From Bacteroidales bacterium (GTDB taxonomy: Bacteria; Bacteroidota; Bacteroidia; Bacteroidales; UBA932), in the NCBI GenBank assembly GCA_017438975.1, contig JAFRUH010000025.1, positions 124,001-188,000 of the forward strand: a stretch of DNA of 64,000 bases, given 5' to 3'. A model generated the notes under the pieces. It did not search any database. It was not told where the DNA came from and was given only the letters and a program-made list of their open reading frames with translations. Made by a program: the position numbers and the translations under genes. Every line of letters starts with the position of its first letter. Within the stretch, counting starts at the first letter, position 1. This document shows positions 1 through 8,428 of this stretch, piece after piece.

Positions 1-26
1 GGTTCTTTTCCCCGCAATCGCAACCG

Positions 27-770
27 TCAGAAGACCCAGGAAAGGGCGAAACCATATTCCGGAGCGCCCAAACCGTTCCCGATCCTCGGGACTACGGTCA
101 GGGAAGCCGGGATGCAAGGGAACAGCCTCCTCTCATACGGGAGCAACCAGTAGCCGATGTTCGCACAAAGGATTCCGACGGCGGCGCCTCCCAGCACGTC
201 ATTGAACCAGTGCCGGTCGTGCACGATCCGGAGGAACCCGGTCCCCGCCGCAAGGATATAGGCGCCCGTTCCCCACCAGGGACCGAACTCCTTCCGGACC
301 AGTTCCGCGCCCATGAACGCAGTGGCGGTATGGCCAGAGGGAAAAGAATTACGGGCGGAAAGATCCGGCCTCATGTCCCGCACGGTGTATTTGATGGTAT
401 TGACCATAATTCCGAGAGAGAGCCAGGAGGTAGCCAGAATCAGGGTCCGTTCCCCGAAACCATGGTCCCGACGGCCTCCCGGAGCGAGGAGGAAAACAGC
501 GTTGGAAACATACTGCAGACCGTCTTCCACGTCAAAATTCCAGCCCTGGTCGAACTCACGTCCCCAATCCCGGACCGGAGCGTTGATTTCCCGCACGATC
601 CACGGGTTTCCGACGCCGACCGCTCCGGCCGTCATCAGGACGGCAGGTACCGCAAGCTGCGGCCACCGGAGCCGCTCGCCCTCCCGCACCATGAGAGAAT
701 CCCTGTCCCTTGCCGGGAGGGGAAAAAAGGAAAAGGCGGTGAGCAAAAGCAGAAAGAGGGCCCTTCTCAT
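27..770 (-). CDS. PAP2-family phosphatase, exported
   Basis: 247-residue phosphatidic acid phosphatase type 2 / haloperoxidase-fold enzyme. The three phosphatase signatures are all visible: K127 with R134-P135, S145-G146-H147 inside FPSGH, and R181 followed by H187 and D191. A hydrophobic signal peptide or TM segment occupies residues 1-20, so the active site is probably periplasmic; several later hydrophobic stretches suggest membrane association. Family members dephosphorylate lipid phosphates such as undecaprenyl pyrophosphate, PGP or lipid A; the substrate cannot be read from the sequence. The start overlaps the stop of the upstream lipoprotein gene by 4 nt (ATGA), so the two are probably translationally coupled. 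Confidence 0.9.
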   Translation of the reverse strand: MRRALFLLLLTAFSFFPLPARDRDSLMVREGERLRWPQLAVPAVLMTAGAVGVGNPWIVREINAPVRDWGREFDQGWNFDVEDGLQYVSNAVFLLAPGGRRDHGFGERTLILATSWLSLGIMVNTIKYTVRDMRPDLSARNSFPSGHTATAFMGAELVRKEFGPWWGTGAYILAAGTGFLRIVHDRHWFNDVLGGAAVGILCANIGYWLLPYERRLFPCIPASLTVVPRIGNGLGAPEYGFALSWVF

Positions 771-1612
771 TTGTAGCGCATTCTGTGGTGGTCCGCATAG
801 GAGCAGAAAACGACGAAGAGATCATCGCCCGGCACGAGATCGAGCATGACCTTCGTTTTCTTTCTCCGGATCTTGTAGGTTACGTCCGAGATGGTTCCGG
901 TATCCGGATTCCACACGGTCGGCCGACGGCCGGAGACCCGGAATTTCAGCTTGGCCCGGACCGGTTCCGCCCCGTCATAGCGGACATGGTAGATTTCCGC
1001 GTCGGGAAGATGGCGGTGGACATAACTGACTCCCTGGATCCTGGTTTTCATGTCCTGCAGTACGTCTGCGGCCTTGAGGATGGACCCCGGAGTCCGCCCG
1101 GACATGACGTTCCCGTTCATCCAGACCCGTTCAACGGTCCGGAAGAAGGAGACGGAATCGGACGGGTTCTCAACGGCGACTGGACGCTTTCCTCCGATAA
1201 AGGCGCCCTCGGAAGAGAGCACGGAAAGGCGCAGGAGTTCATCCATCGAGAGAGTGTCCTTTCCAAGGAGGAGGATCCGGTAGTTGGACCCCTCGTCGGT
1301 ATAGAGACGGTTGTGCCGGACATGCAGATGGTCCATGAAAACGGCCATGGAAAGGGTATCGGCTGCGTATCCGTCGGGAATCGCCTGGCAGGGATCTCCG
1401 TACAAGAGGATATCCGCGACGGGAATACCCTCTCCGAGAAGGAAAGACTTCCGGTCCTGCTTGCAGGAATCGGGAATCGAGAGGAAGCCCTCCGTCAGGC
1501 GCAAGAGGGTCTTTTCGGACGAGGCGATATCCACGAACGCATAACGGTTCCCGTGCTGGCAGCCGGCCAGCAGGAACAATGCGGCAAGAATCCCTGTCAA
1601 TTCCCGTTTCAT
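767..1612 (-). CDS. Lipoprotein resembling the C-terminal half of GH106-type alpha-L-rhamnosidase
   Basis: 281 residues from the ATG at 1612. This start is chosen because it gives a clean lipoprotein signal (hydrophobic segment, LLAGC lipobox, Cys18) and sits 17 nt after a TACATTTG box. The mature part reads like the region of GH106-type rhamnosidases around and after the glutaminase-like domain: a VADILLYGD segment, PDGY, SNYRILLL, a GAFIGGKRP turn, VSYVHRHLPDAEIYHV, then a terminal beta-domain with VWNPDTG. The family is usually around 900 residues or more, and the N-terminal catalytic part is absent. It is either a degenerate remnant that acquired a signal peptide or a sugar-binding lipoprotein. 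The family link is from remembered patterns and has not been searched. Confidence 0.6.
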   Translation of the reverse strand: MKRELTGILAALFLLAGCQHGNRYAFVDIASSEKTLLRLTEGFLSIPDSCKQDRKSFLLGEGIPVADILLYGDPCQAIPDGYAADTLSMAVFMDHLHVRHNRLYTDEGSNYRILLLGKDTLSMDELLRLSVLSSEGAFIGGKRPVAVENPSDSVSFFRTVERVWMNGNVMSGRTPGSILKAADVLQDMKTRIQGVSYVHRHLPDAEIYHVRYDGAEPVRAKLKFRVSGRRPTVWNPDTGTISDVTYKIRRKKTKVMLDLVPGDDLFVVFCSYADHHRMRYK

Positions 1613-1629
1613 GGCTCGATAATTGAATT

Positions 1630-1637
1630 CAAATGTA
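1630..1637 (-). promoter_or_regulatory. -7 box for the GH106-like lipoprotein gene
   Basis: TACATTTG on the minus strand, 17 nt upstream of the ATG at 1612. It fits the Bacteroidota consensus TAnnTTTG. I see no clear -33 TTG. Confidence 0.5.
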
Positions 1638-1660
1638 GCAATAAATTGTTGAAATTTGCG

Positions 1661-1668
1661 TATTTTTG
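1661..1668 (+). promoter_or_regulatory. -7 box for gpmA
   Basis: TATTTTTG on the plus strand, 38 nt upstream of the gpmA ATG and back-to-back with the minus-strand box at 1630-1637, forming a divergent promoter pair. Confidence 0.6.
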
Positions 1669-1706
1669 CATCACAAAAAGCCAAAACAGCATAAACCATA
1701 TCAAAA

Positions 1707-2456
1707 ATGAAAAGAATCGTACTTGTAAGACACGGAGAAAGTGTCTGGAACCAGGAAAACCGTTTCACGGGATGGACCGACGTGGATCTCAGCCCGAAAG
1801 GCGTCAATGAAGCCATCGAGGCCGGAAAACTGCTGAAAGCGGAAGGATTTACCTTCGCCAAGGCCTATACGTCCTACCTGAAGCGTGCCGTCAAGACCCT
1901 GAACAACATCCTCGACAATATGGACCTGGACTGGATCCCGGTCGAAAAGAGCTGGCGTCTCAACGAGAAGCACTACGGAAACCTCCAGGGCTTGAACAAG
2001 GCAGAGACCGCCGAGAAATACGGTGATGCCCAGGTCAAGATCTGGCGTCGCAGCTTCGACGTCGCTCCCCTTCCGCTGGCCGAAGATGACGAGCGCAACC
2101 CGAAATTCGATCCCCGCTATGCCGAAGTAGACGACAAAGACATCCCCCGTACCGAATCCCTCAAGGATGCCATCGCACGCGCCGTCCCTTACTGGAAAGA
2201 AGTTATCTTCCCGAACCTCCAGACAGCCGATAGCCTGATCGTCGTCGCTCACGGAAATTCCCTCCGCGGTATCATCAAGTATCTCAAGAACATTTCCGAC
2301 GAAGATATCGTCAGCTTGAATCTCCCGACCGCAGTTCCCTATGTTTTCGAATTCGACGATAACGGGAAACTCGTCAAAGACTATTTCCTCGGCGACCAGG
2401 CGGCGATCGCGGCCAAGATGAACGCCGTGGCGAACCAGGGCAAAGCCCAGAAATAG
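1707..2456 (+). CDS. gpmA: 2,3-bisphosphoglycerate-dependent phosphoglycerate mutase
   Basis: 249 residues, the usual length of the dPGM family. It interconverts 3- and 2-phosphoglycerate in cytosolic glycolysis and gluconeogenesis. The phosphohistidine motif [10 protein letters not shown] (R8-H9-G10) opens the protein, [10 protein letters not shown] follows at about residue 20, and the second catalytic histidine is H182 in [11 protein letters not shown] -7 box lies 38 nt upstream. The stop codon TAG shares its last base with the GTG start of the next gene, suggesting coupled expression. Confidence 0.97.
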   Translation: MKRIVLVRHGESVWNQENRFTGWTDVDLSPKGVNEAIEAGKLLKAEGFTFAKAYTSYLKRAVKTLNNILDNMDLDWIPVEKSWRLNEKHYGNLQGLNKAETAEKYGDAQVKIWRRSFDVAPLPLAEDDERNPKFDPRYAEVDDKDIPRTESLKDAIARAVPYWKEVIFPNLQTADSLIVVAHGNSLRGIIKYLKNISDEDIVSLNLPTAVPYVFEFDDNGKLVKDYFLGDQAAIAAKMNAVANQGKAQK

Positions 2457-3235
2457 TGAAGAAATTCCTGAAGAAAACCGGGATCGGCGCGCTGGTCCTG
2501 GCCCTTATCGGCGGCATTCTCTGGGGTATCCTGCACAAGCAGAACCCCAGAGATACCGTTACATCCTATACGGGAATGAAGGTCGATGTGGAAAAAATGG
2601 CCTTCTACCTGAAAAACGACAAGATTTCGGGCCGCATCTACCGGCCCGTCCAGGACAGCACCGACAGGATGCCCGCCGTGATTTATTGCCCTTCCCTCGG
2701 GAAAGGAATGGACGCCGGAGATACTTTCTGCAAAGGTGCCGCAGGCAAGGGATACGTCGGCTTCAGCTTCGATTTCCGGGGCGGCAGCCGGAGTTCCTCC
2801 AGCACCGGCCTGATGCCCGCAGAGATGACCCTTTCCACTGAAATAGAGGATCTCAAGGCGGTCATCAAGGGTGTAAAGGCGCTACGGTATGTAGATAAAA
2901 AGAATGTTTTCCTGATCGGAGAGGGATTCGGCGGGGTCGTCGTCTCCGCCCTCGCGGCCGAAAAGCCGGAGATCTGCAACTCCATCATCCTCGTCTCCCC
3001 CGACCTGAATTACTCCGATCTCATTTCCGAACGTTTTCCCCGGACGAGAGATATCCCGGATACCCTTCAAACGGAAAACACCATCATCGGGAAAAAGTTT
3101 ATCCGGGAGATGAAAAGGACTGATACCAAGTCTCTTCTGCACGGTTATCCCAAGGAATACCTGATCTTTGACGGCCAGGGAGGCCATGCTCCGGTATTCA
3201 CCGTGAACGAATTCATCGGGAACCACCTCAGATAA
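2456..3235 (+). CDS. Membrane-anchored alpha/beta-hydrolase-fold protein lacking the nucleophile
   Basis: 259 residues starting at GTG. An N-terminal TM or signal anchor (about residues 10-26) is followed by an alpha/beta-hydrolase fold of the dienelactone-hydrolase/acyl-peptidase type, with CPSLGKG near the oxyanion region, FDFRGGS and a final GGHAPVF containing a candidate catalytic His. The nucleophile elbow, normally G-x-S-x-G, is here G155-E-G157-F-G159, so the catalytic Ser is Gly. The codons GGA GAG GGA TTC GGC are unambiguous. It is probably a non-hydrolytic relative, or it uses a different residue. It overlaps gpmA by one base. Confidence 0.75.
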   Translation: MKKFLKKTGIGALVLALIGGILWGILHKQNPRDTVTSYTGMKVDVEKMAFYLKNDKISGRIYRPVQDSTDRMPAVIYCPSLGKGMDAGDTFCKGAAGKGYVGFSFDFRGGSRSSSSTGLMPAEMTLSTEIEDLKAVIKGVKALRYVDKKNVFLIGEGFGGVVVSALAAEKPEICNSIILVSPDLNYSDLISERFPRTRDIPDTLQTENTIIGKKFIREMKRTDTKSLLHGYPKEYLIFDGQGGHAPVFTVNEFIGNHLR

Positions 3236-3241
3236 ACCGCG

Positions 3242-4495
3242 TCAAGGCGCAATCGTAAACCTGACTCCGGCGGCGAGAGAGAACTGGAACGGAGCCCGGG
3301 GAGATAGTATCTCTCCTTTCTCGCGTTCCCGGACAATCCAGTTCACACCGGGCTCCGCGAAGAGGGTGACCGGCCAGCCTTGAACCGGACGCACCTGCAG
3401 TCCGATTCCACCGATAGCGGACCAGAGGGACGCATCGGGATCGGGATCGGTTTTTTCCGTCTTTTCGGAATAGGTTCCGATCTGAGCGGTCGTGACGGTT
3501 TTGTCCCTGTCCGCCTTCTCCCAGAGGGCCCCGAGGGTAGCATAGAGCGAGAAAGGCCGTCCGGGATCCGTAATCCCGTAATGGACATTCAGCGGAATCC
3601 CGTAATAGCGGGTCGACCGCTGCTGAACCGTCGTCATATAGCTAGAGACAATCCGGGTATCGATCCGCCGGTAACTCTGCAGAAAGCCGGTCTCCACCGT
3701 CCACCGGGGGGCGACCCTAAAAGCGAGGATGAGTCCATATCGTATCGGAAGTCCCTGATTCACAGTCGTTTCATTTTCCGTATTGGCCAAGGCGGCATAA
3801 GGCAGTCCGATCGAATAGGTCGGATCGAGTTCCCCTCTCGTCTCGGGAATGCCGAATCCGTAACGGGTCGTCGTAGATGTGTTCTGGTTCGTGCCTGAGG
3901 TGCGGGCGCCGATCTGGATATTCCGAAGGAAAGGGTGGCGTTCGGAGAGCGGATCTTCATCCGGGAAAACCACGGGGTCAGGATCCGGCTTCCGCTCCTT
4001 TTCGGGGAGAGGCTGGACGGACTCGGATTCGGGGGTTTCACCGGGATTCACGGAAGGGATAGGATTATCAGAAGTTTCCGCATGGGAGGTAGGGACTTCG
4101 GGGAGATCGGAGGGGATTTCGGTCGGGGTGTCGGAAACGACCCGGACGGGGTTCGGCAACGGTCGGGAAACGGGACGAGGGCGGGACGGAATTTCGCCCG
4201 GGACCCATTCATCGGCAGCCTGGAGGGTAGGAACGGCTTCCTGAACCGGTTCGGAGACAGCCTCTTCGGTCACGACGGCAACGGCGCTCGGAACCGCAGG
4301 GACGACGGACCTTCCGGGCAGCAGGATAAGGGCTGCGACAGCGGCCGCGACGGCTCCGAGGAGCGGCCACAGCAGCGGAATGACCTTCTTACGGGAGCCG
4401 GACAGACCTTCCTCGATGCCGTCCCAAAGCCCCTCCGGCTCCGGCATCGACGCGTCCGAAAAACGCTCCCTCAATGCTTTTTTCCAGTCGTTCAT
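3242..4495 (-). CDS. ECF-sigma partner: N-terminal cytoplasmic segment, one TM, C-terminal barrel-like domain
   Basis: 417 residues. Residues 1-38 are cytoplasmic and anti-sigma-like (WDGIEEGL), residues 39-60 form one TM helix, and a long Pro/Glu/Ser-rich linker runs to about residue 190. The C-terminal part, about 195-417, has alternating strands like small outer-membrane porin-type proteins (YGIPLNVHYGI, FSLYATLGAL, FAEPGVNWIV). The start overlaps the stop of the sigma gene by 4 nt (ATGA). By position it is the likely membrane partner or anti-sigma of that factor; the barrel fold is inferred from strand pattern only. Confidence 0.7.
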   Translation of the reverse strand: MNDWKKALRERFSDASMPEPEGLWDGIEEGLSGSRKKVIPLLWPLLGAVAAAVAALILLPGRSVVPAVPSAVAVVTEEAVSEPVQEAVPTLQAADEWVPGEIPSRPRPVSRPLPNPVRVVSDTPTEIPSDLPEVPTSHAETSDNPIPSVNPGETPESESVQPLPEKERKPDPDPVVFPDEDPLSERHPFLRNIQIGARTSGTNQNTSTTTRYGFGIPETRGELDPTYSIGLPYAALANTENETTVNQGLPIRYGLILAFRVAPRWTVETGFLQSYRRIDTRIVSSYMTTVQQRSTRYYGIPLNVHYGITDPGRPFSLYATLGALWEKADRDKTVTTAQIGTYSEKTEKTDPDPDASLWSAIGGIGLQVRPVQGWPVTLFAEPGVNWIVREREKGEILSPRAPFQFSLAAGVRFTIAP

Positions 4496-5061
4496 ATCTT
4501 CATTCTTTTCTTGTAATCAGTTATTTCCCTTGCCAGCATAGCCCTAGCCCTCGCATATTGGGAACAGGAACTGTTTTCTTTGATGCCGAGCAGTTTCGCA
4601 ATCTCCTTGTGGCTCTTCTCCTCAAAGACATAGAGATTGAAAACGGTCCTGTACCCGTCCGGCAGTTTCCGGATCATCTCCATCATCACTTCGACCGGGA
4701 CTTTGGATACGCCCGGATCCGGGTCCTCCTCTTTATCCGGGATCTCGAATGAATCACCGATCCTGTCCATCGGTTTCCGGCGGAGATCTTTCAGGGCACC
4801 GTTTACAACGATTTTCGTCATCCAGGCCTTCAGGGAACCCTCTCCCCTGTAATTGAAATCCCCCACGTTCTTGAAAATGCGCAGAAAGGAATCCTGCAGG
4901 ATATCCTTGACCCGGTCATTCTCAGGTATATACCGGGAACAGACGGATACCAGATAACCCACGTACTTCTCATAGAGGGCACGCTGGGCAGGACGGTCCT
5001 GCTTTTTCAGGAGCAGGACGAGTTCTTTTTCGGTAATCTTATTTCGTGAACCGGTATTCAA
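4492..5061 (-). CDS. RNA polymerase ECF-type sigma-70 factor
   Basis: 189 residues, typical of ECF factors. Region 2 is visible around ALYEKYVGYLVSVCSRYI and DILQDSFLRIFKN; region 4 around LPDGYRTVFNLYVFEEKSHKEIAKLLGI with its helix-turn-helix. It directs RNA polymerase to a dedicated regulon, perhaps including its own operon. The stop overlaps the membrane partner gene by 4 nt. Its own start lies inside the 3' end of the upstream lipoprotein gene (23-nt overlap), so the three genes form one transcription unit. Confidence 0.95.
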   Translation of the reverse strand: MNTGSRNKITEKELVLLLKKQDRPAQRALYEKYVGYLVSVCSRYIPENDRVKDILQDSFLRIFKNVGDFNYRGEGSLKAWMTKIVVNGALKDLRRKPMDRIGDSFEIPDKEEDPDPGVSKVPVEVMMEMIRKLPDGYRTVFNLYVFEEKSHKEIAKLLGIKENSSCSQYARARAMLAREITDYKKRMKI

Positions 5062-5788
5062 AGCTGGTAATCTGTTCCTTTCCTTGCAAGTCCGTATTCC
5101 TCACTCGCAGCGTCATTTCCTTCGCCGCCTGTTTGAGAAGGCCGTCCAGACGGAAGGCGACCAGTCCGGTCACTTCATTCCCGGAAGGATCTCCCTGACG
5201 GTCATGGAGGAGAAGGAAATCATAGGGGCCCTTGCCGGCGGGATCGGGGACGAGGGAGAAAGAGTGCTGCTTCTGCCCGGAAGCGTCGATCCGATACTGG
5301 ATCGTCAGATACCCGTCGAAAGCGCAGGAAAGCGAATTGGGGCCGGTGAGAACCGTGACGGGGTCCGATGCGGATGGGGCCTTCGAAGAAGAAGGATATG
5401 TAGGGAGAATATCCTGGACCGCGAGCGGAATCACCCAGTTGAGCCTGACCTCCCATTTGAAAGGCTTTTTGCCATCCCGAAGGACCTGGAAACTGGCCGT
5501 AGCCATCGTTTCCCCCTGATACACCCCTTTCAGGATGTCCGGATTGGTAATATACGCCTGGTCTCCTCCCGAGAGGACCAGATACAGCGAATCGCTTCTC
5601 TGCCGGAGCGAGACGAGATAATAGCTTCCGTCATTCGACTTGTTGGAATTCTTATCACCTTTGGACCCGTCGTTCGCGTAATTCCGGTCCGACTGCCCGA
5701 TTTCTCCATCGAGCGCCATGGCCGAACACCCCGCAAGAATGCTGGCGGGCAGCAGGAGGAAGAGAATTGTCCGTAATATCCGTATCAT
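5039..5788 (-). CDS. NigD-like lipoprotein
   Basis: 249 residues from the ATG at 5788; an ATG at 5797 would add three residues. The signal peptide ends in a SILAGC lipobox. An Asp/Asn/Lys-rich low-complexity spacer follows, then a beta-rich body with YYLVSLRQ, GETMATASFQVL and FKWEVRLNWV, and a C-terminal domain ending in TSFEYRFTK. The two-domain layout resembles NigD-like Bacteroidales lipoproteins, recognised by pattern only. First gene of the ECF sigma operon, so it may be exported cargo or a sensor for that system. Confidence 0.5.
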   Translation of the reverse strand: MIRILRTILFLLLPASILAGCSAMALDGEIGQSDRNYANDGSKGDKNSNKSNDGSYYLVSLRQRSDSLYLVLSGGDQAYITNPDILKGVYQGETMATASFQVLRDGKKPFKWEVRLNWVIPLAVQDILPTYPSSSKAPSASDPVTVLTGPNSLSCAFDGYLTIQYRIDASGQKQHSFSLVPDPAGKGPYDFLLLHDRQGDPSGNEVTGLVAFRLDGLLKQAAKEMTLRVRNTDLQGKEQITSFEYRFTK

Positions 5789-5832
5789 AACATCCATTAA
5801 ATCCAGATATAATGGAAATCTTGCACGGAAGA

Positions 5833-7044
5833 TCAACTTTTGTTGCGACCGTGGCAATTTTTGTATTTCAAGCCGCTTCCGCAGGGGCAGGGATCGTCAC
5901 CCGCGACGTGTGGAATGGCCATCCCGAAGGGAAAGCCCGGAGGCATCATCGCCGTCAGGGCATCCAGTTCCGGGGTCGTTTCGATCAGATCCGAATACCC
6001 CTCCGAGATGGACGGGTGCGGCATCTCCCAATGCGGCTCTCCTTCCGCAGGCTCCTCCGATGGATCTACATAGACCCGCAGGGCGCCGGTTTCGTCCGCA
6101 CTGTACCCGAACAGACGCCATTTGGGAAGGCTGTTCGCATAATCGGCGATAATCTGGACGCCACGGTCATACTCCTCCTGCGACGCGATGGAATCGCCTT
6201 TCCGGCTAAGCGCATCGAAAAGGGCCAGGTTCCGTTCCGGGTCCTGGGCGCACATCCAGATCTCATGTTCCTCCCAGGCGAGGTCGGCACCCTCGAACCC
6301 GAGATTGCGGAGCATGGTGTCCAGCGCCGAACCGCTTTCCGTTCCAAGGCCGAATACGAATTCGGGAGCCCCTCCCCCTGCCTCCAGGACCTCCTTCTGC
6401 AAAAACGGACGGTAATCATTGATTTCCTCGAAAAGGGCCCGTTCCTTGAGCACATCATCGATACTGTCCAGGCAAGGGGAACAAAAATACAATTCATCGT
6501 CCGGTCCGTACCCTCGGCAGAGTTTCAGGAGCGGACTCCGGGAAACCGTCAGCATGTCATCCTGCATCAGGTCGAAAAGGAGGTCATAGGGAATGAGTCC
6601 GTAGAGATTGAAGAAACCGAGCATCTTCCGTTCCGCCTGGAACCGGCCGGACGAATAGCCCCTCAGCAGCGCATCATCCAGATACGGCATCACCTTCCGA
6701 TATACTTCCCGGCACATCCAGACCTCGTGGTAGATGGCGTCGGGATCATCGACGGGATAAGCCGAGACGATCCCGGCGTACTCCAGAACGGAAGGATAGT
6801 CGGGATAGTATTCCTTGATATGGACTTCCGGACCGGCTTCCCGGATCCGGAGCAGGAGCATCAGATCCCGTTCCGGCATCAGGTTCAGCCACTCGGCCGG
6901 CGAACTGGACAGATAGACCGCCAGTTCGCTGACGAGTTCGGCCTTCTTCATGCGGATCGGACAGTCCCGTTCGAAAAGGTCGACCAAGTACTCGAGATCC
7001 TGCTTTCTGAGGTGCTGCAGTATGTCTTTCAGATAGCTGTACAT
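5833..7044 (-). CDS. Protein with C-terminal SEC-C zinc motif
   Basis: 403 residues from the ATG at 7044, chosen because it starts 7 nt after the lpd stop. The last 20 residues carry the SEC-C metal-binding motif, C386-P-C388-G-S-G-x-K-Y-K-N-C397-H398, as found at the SecA C terminus and on many otherwise unrelated proteins. The preceding 380 residues are acidic, mostly helical and without a recognised catalytic motif (LKDILQHLRKQDLEYLVDLF near the N terminus). It sits last in the glycine cleavage operon, but nothing in the sequence ties it to that pathway. Confidence 0.7.
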   Translation of the reverse strand: MYSYLKDILQHLRKQDLEYLVDLFERDCPIRMKKAELVSELAVYLSSSPAEWLNLMPERDLMLLLRIREAGPEVHIKEYYPDYPSVLEYAGIVSAYPVDDPDAIYHEVWMCREVYRKVMPYLDDALLRGYSSGRFQAERKMLGFFNLYGLIPYDLLFDLMQDDMLTVSRSPLLKLCRGYGPDDELYFCSPCLDSIDDVLKERALFEEINDYRPFLQKEVLEAGGGAPEFVFGLGTESGSALDTMLRNLGFEGADLAWEEHEIWMCAQDPERNLALFDALSRKGDSIASQEEYDRGVQIIADYANSLPKWRLFGYSADETGALRVYVDPSEEPAEGEPHWEMPHPSISEGYSDLIETTPELDALTAMMPPGFPFGMAIPHVAGDDPCPCGSGLKYKNCHGRNKS

Positions 7045-7051
7045 AGGGACA

Positions 7052-8428
7052 TCAGGAATGGACGGCGGCTTGCAGGACTTCGTCCAGGGTGGGATGGGCA
7101 TGGACCATGGAGGCGACGTCGTCGAGGGTCGCGCCCTTGTTCATCCAGGCGGTCATCTCGTGGATCAAGTCCGCGGAATGGGCGCCGAAAAGGTGGCAGC
7201 CGAGGATCCGTCCGTCCGCCGCGTCCGCGACGATCTTGCAGTATCCGTCCGGCTCGCCCATGCTGACCGCCTTCCCGTTGGCGCGGAAGAAGGATTTCTT
7301 GCAGATGCAGGCACGGCCCTCCGCCTTGCACTGGTCTTCGGTCAGGCCTACCATGGCCGCTTCCGGAGCCGTGAAGACGGCGGCGGGAACCAGATTGAGG
7401 TCTATCGCGTCGACGCATCCTTCCGAAGGCTGGCCGGCCATGATATGGTTCAGGGCCCTGAGTCCCTGGAATATCGCCGCGTGCGCCAGCATCATGCCTC
7501 CGGTGATGTCTCCGATGGCATAGACGGAAGGAACAGAAGTCTGCATATAGGCGTTCACGGCGACCCCGCGCCGGTTATGGCCGATTCCGAGATCGTCAAA
7601 GTTCAGCGACTCGAGCGCCGGGCGCCTTCCGACCGCCATGAGGACCTTGTCGGCGACCACGGATGAGAGGGCGTCCTTTTTCAGGAACTGAACCTCGGAA
7701 GTGCCGTCCCCGCGGGAAACCACCGCCTTGACTTCAGCTGAAGTTTCAATTGAGATTCCTCTCCTTGACAGGCTCTGTTTCAACCTCTTGGCAAGATCAG
7801 TATCAAACCTCGGAAGCACTTCCTTGCAATACTCCAGAATGGTCACTTCCGAGCCGAAGGAACGGAAGACCGACGCGAACTCCAGTCCGATGACGCCGGC
7901 GCCGATGATGCAGAGCCGCTGGGGAACGGCTTCGAGGGAGAGGATGTCCGTCGAGGTGATGACCCCTTCGGAATCAGCTCCCGAGATCGGAAGCGAGGCC
8001 GGGACGGAACCGGTCGCGACAATGATGAAGTCCGACGTGACCTCCCACAGGGAACCGTCTTCCCCGAGAACGGAAACCGTATGGGCATCCCGGAAAGAAG
8101 CCTTGCCGTACAGGAGGGTGATGAGCTTGTGCTTCATCAAGAAGGCGACTCCTCCGCGAAGCTGTTCGACGACCTCGTCCTTCCGCTGCATGACGCGAGC
8201 GAAATCTACCGAAGGCTCCGCCGCATCGATTCCGAAATAACGGGCCTGACGGCAGTTTTCGAGGACTTCGGCGGCACGGCAGAGGGCTTTCGTCGGAATG
8301 CAGCCTTCGTTCAGGCAGGTCCCTCCGAGGGGACCCGCCGAAACGAGGGTGACTTCAATTCCTTTATTCGCAGCGGCCAGGGCGGTTTCGTATCCGCCCG
8401 GCCCTGCTCCGATAATCGTTATTCGCAT
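7052..8428 (-). CDS. lpdA: Dihydrolipoyl dehydrogenase (L-protein)
   Basis: 458 residues. It reoxidises the dihydrolipoyl arm of GcvH with NAD+. The FAD-binding GAGPGGYETA is at residues 7-16, the redox disulfide is C38/C43 in GGTCLNEGCIPTKAL, a second Rossmann motif GAGVIGLEFASVF binds NAD, and the C-terminal dimer domain ends with the catalytic His region (HAHPTLDEV). It overlaps gcvPB by 10 nt at its start, placing it firmly in the gcv operon. It could also serve 2-oxoacid dehydrogenases; none is in this window. Confidence 0.95.
   Translation of the reverse strand: MRITIIGAGPGGYETALAAANKGIEVTLVSAGPLGGTCLNEGCIPTKALCRAAEVLENCRQARYFGIDAAEPSVDFARVMQRKDEVVEQLRGGVAFLMKHKLITLLYGKASFRDAHTVSVLGEDGSLWEVTSDFIIVATGSVPASLPISGADSEGVITSTDILSLEAVPQRLCIIGAGVIGLEFASVFRSFGSEVTILEYCKEVLPRFDTDLAKRLKQSLSRRGISIETSAEVKAVVSRGDGTSEVQFLKKDALSSVVADKVLMAVGRRPALESLNFDDLGIGHNRRGVAVNAYMQTSVPSVYAIGDITGGMMLAHAAIFQGLRALNHIMAGQPSEGCVDAIDLNLVPAAVFTAPEAAMVGLTEDQCKAEGRACICKKSFFRANGKAVSMGEPDGYCKIVADAADGRILGCHLFGAHSADLIHEMTAWMNKGATLDDVASMVHAHPTLDEVLQAAVHS

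Noticed and set aside
1-26. Start or end of another gene at the left edge
   Set aside because: Only 26 bases remain beyond the PAP2 stop, too few to support a frame.
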